Positions 56,694-64,000 of a stretch of 64,000 nt of DNA are shown here, in pieces; positions within the stretch are counted from its first letter, which is position 1, and each line of letters opens with the position of its first letter. Where the stretch lies: contig NZ_CP132336.1 in NCBI RefSeq assembly GCF_030758315.1, positions 310,001 to 374,000 on the forward strand, given 5' to 3'. The notes under the pieces are model-generated. The model worked only from the letters and a program-made list of their open reading frames with translations, made no database searches and was not told where the DNA came from. Source of the stretch: Pararhizobium sp. IMCC3301 (GTDB lineage Bacteria; Pseudomonadota; Alphaproteobacteria; Rhizobiales; GCA-2746425). Made by a program: the position numbers and the translations under genes.

Positions 56694-59600
56694 CGTCACG
56701 CTCCTTCAGAAAGTCGGTGCCCACCACCCGCACAGCCATTGCCGGCTCGCCCTTGCGCGAGGCGTACAGGGTCTGGCCCATAAGGTTGCGCCCGCTTTCA
56801 ATCATCGCCATTGCAATCGACCGGCCCAGATTGGGGCTGAAATAGCTGGATGTAACATGCCCGAGCATCGGCACCGGAACCGCGCCCTCCTCCGGTGTCG
56901 CAATGATCTGAGTGCCTTCCATCAGAACGAAATCAGCCTGATCGGTCACCACACCAACCAGTTGCTTGCGATCCTGCCGCGCGGTGTCCGAGCGGCTGAG
57001 CGAGCGGCGACCGACAAAATTGCCGGATTTCTTGATGATCCAGTCCATGCCCAGATCAACCGGCGTAGCCGTGCCATCGGTCTCCTGACCGACAATGATA
57101 AAACCTTTTTCAGCACGCAGAACATGCATTGCCTCTGTGCCGTAAGGCGTGATGTCAAAAGCTCCGCCTTCGCTCTTGCCAAGAGCAAATATCCGCTTCC
57201 ACAGCCACAGTCCGTAGCTGGCGTCAATATTGATTTCGTAAGACAGCTCACCGGTGAAGGAAATCCGGAACACACGCACCGGGACACCCTGAATATGCCC
57301 ATCGCGCCAGTCCATAAACCGGAATGTTTCAGGATCAGGGTCCAGATCATCCAGCAATTGCGCAACCAGCCTGTCACATCCGGGACCGCAGATTGAGGCA
57401 ACCGCTGTCTGTTCGGTCGTTGTCGTCAGATAGACCTTCAGATCAGGCCATTCGGTCTGCAGATAATCTTCCAGATGTGCCAGCACATTGGCAGCGCCCC
57501 CGGTGGTGGTGGTCATGTGAAAATGATCATCGTCGAGACAGGCTGTCACTCCGTCATCCATCACCATGCCATCTTCCTTCAACATCAGCCCGTAGCGGCA
57601 TTTGCCGGGCGCAAGCTTGCTCCAGGCATTGGTGTAGATGCGGTTGAGAAATTCCCGTGCATCCGGGCCGCGCACATCGATCTTGCCAAGGGTTGAGGCG
57701 TCGAGCACACCGATAGCGGTACGCGCCGCATTGGTTTCGCGTTGAACTGCCTGATGAAAATCCTCACCGCCCTGCAGAAAGGCGCGCGGCCGCAGCCAGT
57801 CACCGACCGGCTCGAAAATCACGCCGCTTTGCGCCCGGTGCCAGGGATGCATGGCAGTGGTCCGCCGCGGCATGAAATGCGGCCCGACATGCTGACCGGC
57901 CAGAGCGCCCATAGTCACCGGCTTGTAGGGTTGCCGGAACGTGGTAACGCCAACCTCGGGAACAGACTTGCCGAGATGGCCTGCGATAAAGGCAAAGGCA
58001 TTCAAATTGGCAATCTTGCCCTGATCGGTGCCCATTCCAGTGGTTGTATAGCGCTTGATATGTTCGACAGAATGTAACCCTTCCTGGATCGCAATCCTGA
58101 TATCTTTCGTCGTCACATCATCCTGCAGATCCAGAAAGGCGCGTACTTTTCCGGCAGGTTTCGGCGATGGAATTTGTGGCAGAATATGAACATCCCTCTG
58201 CAGCAGCATGGTGTCAGAGGCGTTCAGCACCCGTGGAATACGTTTTTTGAATCCGGTTTCTGCAGCGGCGGCAGCACCGGCTTTGCGCCCCTCATCAAGG
58301 CAGATCTGCAAGTCATAGGCACCATTTGCAGCGCCGACCGAGCGCTCGTTCTGCCAGGATTTGCCCGGTCGGAACGCCTGCAGATCATCATCATAGAGCA
58401 ACTTGCCGCGCGACTGCGAAAACATCGCCACATTCGGTGCCCAGCCGCAGGAATTGGCAATCAGGTCACAATCCACCCAATTGGCATTTGATGCGATTGC
58501 ACCGCTCTCGTCGATCAGCCGGATATCAGCGGCAGCAACCCTGCTACGGCCTTTGGTCGCGACAATGGCTGAGCCGCTATAGATCGGAATCGCCCGTTCA
58601 GCCGCCATTTGCAGCAGATCTCCCGGCAATTTACGCCTCAGATCGACAATCGCGGCAATCTCCGCCCCGGCCGCTTGCAGATCGAATGCAGTCGCCCAGG
58701 CGGAATCATTATTGGCGAAGATCACCGCTTTGCGGCCGCATAAAACGCCATATCGGTGCAAAAAGCTGCGGACCGCGCCGGCCAGCATGATACCGGGCCG
58801 GTCATTGCCATCAAACACCATCGGCCGTTCCAGGCTGCCGGTCGCCAGGATTACCTGCCGGGCCCGGACCCGCCAGATCCGTTGCCGGGGTTGCAGAGAA
58901 TCCCGCTCCGACGGTGGCAGATGATCGGTCACACGCTCCCACAGACCGACAAAATTATCGCTATAATAGCCAAATGCCGTGGTCCGGGTCAGAAAGGTCA
59001 CTTCCGGATTGGCTTCCAGATCGGCGATCATCTTGTCAATTGCCGCGCTGGCCGGTTTGCCGCCCAGCAGCACGCTGCCATCGGGTTCTGACAATAGAGC
59101 GCCCCCCGCTGCATTGGTCTCTTCGGCCACAATCACCCGCGCACCGGCATCCGCTGCCGCTTTCGCCGCTGCCAGCCCGGCAGACCCCGCCCCCACAACC
59201 AGCACATCGGCATGGCGGTTGGTGGTGTCATATTGCGCCGGATCGCCGCCTGTCGGGGCGACACCAAGACCTGCTGCCTTGCGAATGAACGGCTCAAACC
59301 GCATCCACGACAGCGGCGGTCCCATAAAGGTCTTGTAATAAAATCCAGCCGGGAAAAAATCCGAAAAGGCATCATTGGCAATGCCGATATCAAAGGCGAG
59401 ACCAGGCCAGCAATTTTGCGCCTTTGCGGCCAGGCCATCATAAATTTCCTGCTCCGTAACCCGCGTATTGGGATCGGTTTCAACCGGGTCATTGCCGATC
59501 TGAACAATCGCCGCAGGATCTTCCGACCCGGCTGCGACAATACCGCGCGGTCTGTGATATTTGAAGCTTCGTGCCACCATATGCTGACCATTGGCGAGCA

Positions 59601-59733
59601 ACGCCGACGCCAGCGTATCCCCCTCAAAACCAGTCAGCACCTTATTTTCGAAGCTGAATCTGACCGGCCTGTCCCGGTTGATGCGGCCGCCTTTTGCTGT
59701 GCGCAAACTCTTGTCCTGTCCACGATCCGTCAT
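56680..59733 (-). CDS. soxA: Sarcosine oxidase alpha subunit
   Basis: 1017 residues, full length. N-terminal 2Fe-2S-like ferredoxin fold without the usual cysteines (FSFENKVLTGFEGDTLASALLANG), NAD(FAD)-binding domain (LVVGAGSAGLAAAKAAA) and C-terminal GcvT aminomethyltransferase-like domain with folate-binding (VSVLDASTLGKIDVRGPDA-like; YGTEAMHVLRAEKGFIIVGQETDG). It oxidises sarcosine with SoxB and gives methylene-THF and glycine. It overlaps soxD by ATGA and soxG by 14 bases. Confidence 0.92.
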   Translation of the reverse strand: MTDRGQDKSLRTAKGGRINRDRPVRFSFENKVLTGFEGDTLASALLANGQHMVARSFKYHRPRGIVAAGSEDPAAIVQIGNDPVETDPNTRVTEQEIYDGLAAKAQNCWPGLAFDIGIANDAFSDFFPAGFYYKTFMGPPLSWMRFEPFIRKAAGLGVAPTGGDPAQYDTTNRHADVLVVGAGSAGLAAAKAAADAGARVIVAEETNAAGGALLSEPDGSVLLGGKPASAAIDKMIADLEANPEVTFLTRTTAFGYYSDNFVGLWERVTDHLPPSERDSLQPRQRIWRVRARQVILATGSLERPMVFDGNDRPGIMLAGAVRSFLHRYGVLCGRKAVIFANNDSAWATAFDLQAAGAEIAAIVDLRRKLPGDLLQMAAERAIPIYSGSAIVATKGRSRVAAADIRLIDESGAIASNANWVDCDLIANSCGWAPNVAMFSQSRGKLLYDDDLQAFRPGKSWQNERSVGAANGAYDLQICLDEGRKAGAAAAAETGFKKRIPRVLNASDTMLLQRDVHILPQIPSPKPAGKVRAFLDLQDDVTTKDIRIAIQEGLHSVEHIKRYTTTGMGTDQGKIANLNAFAFIAGHLGKSVPEVGVTTFRQPYKPVTMGALAGQHVGPHFMPRRTTAMHPWHRAQSGVIFEPVGDWLRPRAFLQGGEDFHQAVQRETNAARTAIGVLDASTLGKIDVRGPDAREFLNRIYTNAWSKLAPGKCRYGLMLKEDGMVMDDGVTACLDDDHFHMTTTTGGAANVLAHLEDYLQTEWPDLKVYLTTTTEQTAVASICGPGCDRLVAQLLDDLDPDPETFRFMDWRDGHIQGVPVRVFRISFTGELSYEINIDASYGLWLWKRIFALGKSEGGAFDITPYGTEAMHVLRAEKGFIIVGQETDGTATPVDLGMDWIIKKSGNFVGRRSLSRSDTARQDRKQLVGVVTDQADFVLMEGTQIIATPEEGAVPVPMLGHVTSSYFSPNLGRSIAMAMIESGRNLMGQTLYASRKGEPAMAVRVVGTDFLKERDDGTI

Positions 59734-60098
59734 TCCAACGCCTCGCCGGGCTGCATCAGTTTGACAGCATCATTGCCCGATCCAATGGGGGCTTCGCCGC
59801 TGGGTGTAGCCGGTTCCACAGTCTGGATATCCGGCGGGCTTTCTCCCATTCGGTAAACTGCCAGAATCTGATCCGTAGCGGTATTGCGCAGAACATTGAA
59901 CCAGCGGCGGCATCCGGCGGCATGCGCCCAGCGTTCGGAATAACGCCCTTTTGGATTTTTGCGCATGAATACAAATTGCGCCCATTCTTCATCCGTCAGT
60001 TCAACCGACCCGTCAGGACGAACAATATGGGCTTCGCCACCGCAGGCGAATTCCGACATGTCGCGTTCGCCGCACCATGGGCATCGCAGTATAAACAT
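59730..60098 (-). CDS. soxD: Sarcosine oxidase delta subunit
   Basis: 122 residues from the ATG at 60098; a long in-frame upstream extension overlaps soxB and is rejected. It opens MFILRCPWCGERDMSEFACGGEAHIVRP, a zinc-binding CPWC...C...H site, then WAQFVFMRKNPKGRYSERW and HAAGCRRWFNVLRNT, as in SoxD. It has a 25-residue tail (EPATPSGEAPIGSGNDA) beyond the usual end. Ten bases separate it from soxB and the stop is shared with the soxA start. Confidence 0.88.
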   Translation of the reverse strand: MFILRCPWCGERDMSEFACGGEAHIVRPDGSVELTDEEWAQFVFMRKNPKGRYSERWAHAAGCRRWFNVLRNTATDQILAVYRMGESPPDIQTVEPATPSGEAPIGSGNDAVKLMQPGEALE

Positions 60099-60108
60099 GA
60101 CAGGCTCC

Positions 60109-61362
60109 CTAATGCGCCACGGCCGCGGCACCGTGTTCGGCCACAAGATCCCCGGTGACAAAGCGTTCCAGGCTGAAAGGCGCTGTAATTTCATTCGGCG
60201 TGTCATTGGCAACAAGGTCCGCAAACGCATGACCCGAGCCTGGCGTTGCCTTCCAGCCACCGGTGCCCCAACCAGCATTGATATAGAACCCTTTTACGCC
60301 GGTTTTCGATAGGATCGGGCTTGCATCCGGACACACATCAACAATGCCGCCCCACTGCCGCATCATCCGCAACCGCGAGAACATCGGAAACAGCTCCATC
60401 AACGACGCCATCTGATGCTCGATGATGTCGAAGCTGCCGCGCTGAGTGTAGGACACATACGGATCAATCCCCGCGCCGATCACCAACTCGCCCTTGTCGG
60501 ACTGGCTGACATAGACATGAACCGCATTCGACATCACCACACACGGGATCAGCGGCTTGAGCGGTTCGGAGACAAGCGCCTGAAGCGGATGGCTTTCAAT
60601 CGGCAGCCTGACATCAACCATATCTGCAATGATGGTGGAATGACCGGCTGCAACAGAGCCGATCTTTGGTGTTTTAATGCTGCCTCTGGTGGTTTCAAGG
60701 CCGACGACCTCGCCCGCCTGTGTGGTGATACCCGTCACTTCGCATTGCTGGATAATATCGACGCCCATCGCATCTGCTGCCCGCGCCAGCCCCCAAACCA
60801 CAGCGTCATGACGGTTGACACCACCGGAGCGCTGCAATGTAGCTCCGATCACCGGATAGCGCGCAGTCTCGTCAATGCTGATCGGAGGGCAGAACTCCTT
60901 CACCTGCCTGGCATCAAGCCATTCTGAATCCACACCATTGAGACGATTGGCCTCGACACGGCGTTTCAGGGTTCGTGCCTCACCCTCATCATGGGCCAGG
61001 TTCAGCACACCGCGATGGCTCATCATGATGTTGTAATTCAACTCCCGGCCAAGCGTGGTCCACAGCGCCAGAGCATGATTATAGATCGCCGCACTGGCAT
61101 CATAGAGATAGTTGGAGCGTATGATTGTGGTGTTCCGCCCGGAATTACCGCCGCCGATCCAGCCCTTTTCCAGCACCGCAATATTCGTCATGCCGTGGTT
61201 TTTGGCCAGATAATAGGCCGTCGCAAGCCCGTGCCCGCCGCCACCGATGATGACCGCGTCATAAGATTGTTTCAACTCCGGCTCGCGCCATTGCGCCTGC
61301 CAGCCCGTATGGCCCCGCAATCCTTCGCGAATGAGGTTGAACACATTGTAATTAGACGACAT
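60109..61362 (-). CDS. soxB: Sarcosine oxidase beta subunit
   Basis: 417 residues from the ATG at 61362, four codons after an ATG that has no spacing to a Shine-Dalgarno. FAD-binding [18 protein letters not shown] and covalent-FMN region of the DadA/SoxB family, with [16 protein letters not shown]. Flavoprotein subunit that oxidises sarcosine with transfer through covalent FMN. First gene of soxBDAG. A 142-base gap (61363-61504) to fhs on the same strand contains no gene. Confidence 0.92.
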   Translation of the reverse strand: MSSNYNVFNLIREGLRGHTGWQAQWREPELKQSYDAVIIGGGGHGLATAYYLAKNHGMTNIAVLEKGWIGGGNSGRNTTIIRSNYLYDASAAIYNHALALWTTLGRELNYNIMMSHRGVLNLAHDEGEARTLKRRVEANRLNGVDSEWLDARQVKEFCPPISIDETARYPVIGATLQRSGGVNRHDAVVWGLARAADAMGVDIIQQCEVTGITTQAGEVVGLETTRGSIKTPKIGSVAAGHSTIIADMVDVRLPIESHPLQALVSEPLKPLIPCVVMSNAVHVYVSQSDKGELVIGAGIDPYVSYTQRGSFDIIEHQMASLMELFPMFSRLRMMRQWGGIVDVCPDASPILSKTGVKGFYINAGWGTGGWKATPGSGHAFADLVANDTPNEITAPFSLERFVTGDLVAEHGAAAVAH

Positions 61363-61504
61363 CGCGCGAAGCATCTCCCGTTAGCCCAGAGCCAGACACC
61401 TGATGGCAAGGTCAGCGAACACTTTATTCGGTTCAATGTCCGGCATCTATCGTCAAGACGCTAGCGCAATTGTCTCTCTGCGACATCGAATTTCGCCAAA
61501 TTTG

Positions 61505-63184
61505 TCAGAACAGACCTTCGATCTGCCCCAGATCATTGAGGAATATCTTCTCCGAAGATGGTATCCGCGGCAGTCCGGGCATTGTCATGATGGCACCGGT
61601 TACAACAACTATAAAACCGGCACCTGCGGCCAGGCGGACTTCGCGGATGGGCACGACATGACCAGTTGGCGCCCCGCGCAAATTCGGATCAGTCGAGAAC
61701 GAATACTGCGTCTTCGCCATGCAGATCGGCAGATTGCCATATCCATTGGCCTCCCAGTCGCGCAACTGATCGCGGATAGATTTGTCGGCGATCACTTCCT
61801 CGGCACGATAAATCCGCTTGGCGATGGTTTCAATCTTGTCGAACAGAGGCATATCGTCGGCATAGAGCGGGGCAAATTGCGAGGCTCCCGACTCTGCCAG
61901 TTCGACAACTTTCCGGGCGAGATCTTCAATGCCTTCGGAACCAAGCGCCCAGTGCTTGCAAAGAATCGCTTCGGCACCCAGCGACGTGACATAAGTCTGA
62001 ATCGCAGCAATTTCCGCATCGCTATCCGACACGAAATGATTGATCGCGATCACGGCCGGCACGCCAAATTGCTTCACATTTTCAATATGTCGCCCCAGAT
62101 TGGCGCAGCCCTTGGTGACTGCCTTGACGTTTTCCGCTGCCAGATCATCCTTGCCGACGCCGCCATTCATTTTCAGGGCGCGAACTGTGGCGACGATGAC
62201 AGCAGCCGAAGGTTTCAGCCCGGCTTTGCGGCATTTGATATTGAAAAACTTCTCAGCCCCGAGATCCGCACCAAAGCCGGCTTCAGTGACCACATAATCG
62301 GCGATCCTCAGTGCTGTCGTAGTCGCCACAACCGAGTTGCAGCCATGGGCGATATTTGCAAACGGGCCGCCATGGACAAAAGCCGGATTGTTTTCCAGCG
62401 TCTGCACCAGATTTGGCTGCATCGCATCTTTCAGCAACACAGCCATTGCGCCATCAGCCTTGAGGTCGCGCGCATAGACAGCACTTTTGTCGCGCCGGTA
62501 GCCGATGATGATGTCGCCGAGGCGTTTTTCCAGATCTTTCAGATCGTTCGACAGGCACAAAATCGCCATTACCTCCGAGGCAACGGTAATATCGAACCCG
62601 GCCTCGCGTGGAAAACCGTTGGCAACGCCGCCAAGTGAACACACGATCTCGCGCAACGCCCGGTCATTCATGTCCATGACACGGCGCCAGGCGATTCTGC
62701 GTTGATCGATCCCCAGATCATTACCCCAGTAAATATGGTTGTCGATCATCGCCGACAGCAGATTGTGGGCCGAGGTGATGGCATGGAAATCGCCAGTAAA
62801 ATGCAGGTTCATATCCTCCATCGGGACGACCTGGGCATATCCGCCGCCTGCCGCACCGCCCTTGATGCCGAAACAGGGGCCGAGCGAGGCTTCGCGAATA
62901 CAGATGGCAGCTTTCTTGCCGATCCGGTTCAGCCCGTCCCCCAGTCCGACAGTGGTGGTCGTCTTGCCTTCACCGGCAGGGGTTGGATTGATGGCTGTCA
63001 CCAGGATCAGTTTGCCCATCTGATTGGCTTTCACAGATCGAATGAACTCAGCTGAAACCTTGGCCTTGTCGTGGCCATATGGCAGCAGATGCTCTGTGGG
63101 AATGCCAAGTTTGGCGCCAATTTCCTGGATCGGTTGTTTTGATGCGGCCCGTGCAATTTCGATGTCGGATTTAGGTGCGCTCAT
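61505..63184 (-). CDS. fhs: Formate-tetrahydrofolate ligase
   Basis: 559 residues from the ATG at 63184 ([15 protein letters not shown]); a longer in-frame start at 63238 has no support. ATP-binding [19 protein letters not shown], then [42 protein letters not shown] and [15 protein letters not shown]. It makes 10-formyl-THF from formate, ATP and THF, or runs the other way to gain ATP. Next to soxBDAG it handles C1 units released by demethylation. Length and motifs are complete. Confidence 0.96.
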   Translation of the reverse strand: MSAPKSDIEIARAASKQPIQEIGAKLGIPTEHLLPYGHDKAKVSAEFIRSVKANQMGKLILVTAINPTPAGEGKTTTTVGLGDGLNRIGKKAAICIREASLGPCFGIKGGAAGGGYAQVVPMEDMNLHFTGDFHAITSAHNLLSAMIDNHIYWGNDLGIDQRRIAWRRVMDMNDRALREIVCSLGGVANGFPREAGFDITVASEVMAILCLSNDLKDLEKRLGDIIIGYRRDKSAVYARDLKADGAMAVLLKDAMQPNLVQTLENNPAFVHGGPFANIAHGCNSVVATTTALRIADYVVTEAGFGADLGAEKFFNIKCRKAGLKPSAAVIVATVRALKMNGGVGKDDLAAENVKAVTKGCANLGRHIENVKQFGVPAVIAINHFVSDSDAEIAAIQTYVTSLGAEAILCKHWALGSEGIEDLARKVVELAESGASQFAPLYADDMPLFDKIETIAKRIYRAEEVIADKSIRDQLRDWEANGYGNLPICMAKTQYSFSTDPNLRGAPTGHVVPIREVRLAAGAGFIVVVTGAIMTMPGLPRIPSSEKIFLNDLGQIEGLF

Positions 63185-63389
63185 GCTGGATCCCACTGTG
63201 ACAGATTGATTTGAAAAGACATGTTCGGGTGCAACCACTGCGGCAAATCACCGGTTCGCCGCAATTTGATTGACTAAACATAGCTTTCGCCTTAACCCGA
63301 AAATGCTTTAAATGCGACATCCTCTGGTACGAAACCTGCCAAATTTTCATGGTACCAGTTTTGCGGTGCCGATTTTATCGACGCACCGT
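63185..63389. other. Divergent intergenic region between fhs and the GbdR-like gene
   Basis: About 205 bases with no gene. The region is A/T-rich near 63255-63315 and likely carries the fhs and gbdR-like promoters; no consensus box stood out. In-frame ATGs at 63312 and 63390 and a TTG at 63426 are possible starts of the next gene. Confidence 0.4.
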
Positions 63390-64000
63390 ATGGTGTTATG
63401 CGAATTAGTGAGGGGCAACGAGTCTTTGAGACGGTTTGTGTTTCTGGCCCTACCCAATTTTTCGATGATCGCCTTTGCAACGGCGATCGAACCATTGCGG
63501 CTTGCAAACCGGTTTCTTACTGACGATTTTTATTCCTGGAGTGTGGTCTCCGCAAATGGCAATCCGGTGTGCGCCAGCAACGGACTGGAGATCGCGGTTG
63601 ACGGGTCTTTGGACACGATTGCCGAATTGTCGAATATGGATGACCGCCCGGACATGGTTCTGGTTTGTGCCGGCATTGATGTCGACCAGCTGGAAACAAA
63701 GCATACAAGGGCACTGATCCGCCGCCTCTACCGCACCGGAATTGCGATTGGCGGCCTGTGTACGGCCTCATGGGTGCTGGCGGAGGCTGGCCTGCTTGAC
63801 GACAGGCAATGCGCCATTCACTGGGAAAACCTGCCCGGGTTCATGGAGCGATTTCCCAAAGCCCATGTTCATGCCGATTTGTTTGAAGTGGATGGCAGAT
63901 TATATACCTGTGCCGGTGGCACAGCGGCGCTCGACATGATGCTCTACATCATTGCCCAGGATCATGAAGAATCCATCATCAACCGAATTTGCGAACAATG
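63390..64000 (+). CDS. GbdR-like GlxA/AraC-family regulator, N-terminal part (cut by window edge)
   Basis: About 203 residues visible, open to the right edge. DJ-1/PfpI-like sensor domain: FVFLALPNFSMIAFATAIEPLRLAN region, WSVVSANGNPVCASNG, IGGLCTASWVLAEAGLL, CAIHWENLPGFMERFP and CAGGTAALDMMLYIIA. These are hallmarks of GbdR, the glycine-betaine and dimethylglycine sensor of Pseudomonas that controls soxBDAG-type genes. The AraC HTH lies beyond the window. Start uncertain: ATG 63390 is used; ATG 63312 or TTG 63426 (AGGGG 10 bases upstream) are options. Placement next to fhs-sox fits betaine control. Confidence 0.82.
   Translation, partial: MVLCELVRGNESLRRFVFLALPNFSMIAFATAIEPLRLANRFLTDDFYSWSVVSANGNPVCASNGLEIAVDGSLDTIAELSNMDDRPDMVLVCAGIDVDQLETKHTRALIRRLYRTGIAIGGLCTASWVLAEAGLLDDRQCAIHWENLPGFMERFPKAHVHADLFEVDGRLYTCAGGTAALDMMLYIIAQDHEESIINRICEQ

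Overview
The window reads as chromosome of an alphaproteobacterium, most likely a free-living (perhaps marine) member of the Hyphomicrobiales (Rhizobiales). The basis is gene order and protein similarity recalled from the group: trkA-ntrX-ntrY-ntrC-ntrB-dusB next to a fused ispDF, lipA-lpdA-pdhC-pdhB-pdhA-ftsB-eno with a lipoyl domain on E1-beta, two IalB-like secreted proteins, and sdhE/mfd/recG side by side. The sequence is moderately GC-rich. I see no tRNA, rRNA, insertion sequence, phage gene or CRISPR array.

Region 1 (1-32.3 kb) is mostly housekeeping. It holds potassium uptake (trkA, cut by the left edge), the NtrB/C and NtrY/X nitrogen two-component systems with dusB, isoprenoid synthesis (ispDF), pncC/cinA, a COQ10/RatA-like protein, lipoate synthase, the complete pyruvate dehydrogenase set, ftsB, enolase and hspQ. 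Two tandem IalB-like genes, an orphan family-5 solute-binding protein, a FrnE-like DsbA, mfd, sdhE, recG, a DUF502 membrane protein and glmS follow.

Region 2 (32.4-52.1 kb) is the distinctive part: an aerobic, corrinoid-centred methyl-transfer island. It carries two MttB-family (non-pyrrolysine) methyltransferases, one corrinoid protein, a pterin-binding (methyl-THF) methyltransferase, a homocysteine methyltransferase and a RACo/RamA-like iron-sulfur activator. It also carries a short MetF-like reductase, a DUF1638 protein, a PF13769 ('virulence factor') small protein and a dimethylglycine-dehydrogenase-like FAD/GcvT enzyme. In its middle sits a catabolic/import module: a sulfatase and a CUT1-type ABC importer with a divergent GntR regulator. 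The separate homocysteine, pterin and B12 proteins correspond to the three catalytic modules of MetH, with RACo in place of the AdoMet activation domain. The same corrinoid protein could take methyl groups from quaternary amines through MttB and pass them to THF or homocysteine. Near-palindromes ATAAAGA-AA-TCTTTAT lie before the homocysteine and pterin genes. A shared ACGTTCTAA element links the GntR/importer promoter with mttB1.

Region 3 (52.1-64 kb) continues C1 and betaine metabolism. It has a LysR regulator divergent from a DUF1127-like small protein, a membrane GGDEF-EAL protein, the heterotetrameric sarcosine oxidase soxBDAG, formate-THF ligase (fhs), and the start of a GbdR-like (GlxA/AraC) regulator cut by the right edge. 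Taken together, regions 2 and 3 can strip methyl groups successively from a glycine-betaine-like compound: corrinoid MttB first, then FAD demethylases and sarcosine oxidase. The C1 units are collected on folate and sent to methionine or through Fhs.

Most assignments come from motif and family recognition without database searches. Substrates of the MttB proteins, sulfatase and importer are inferences.
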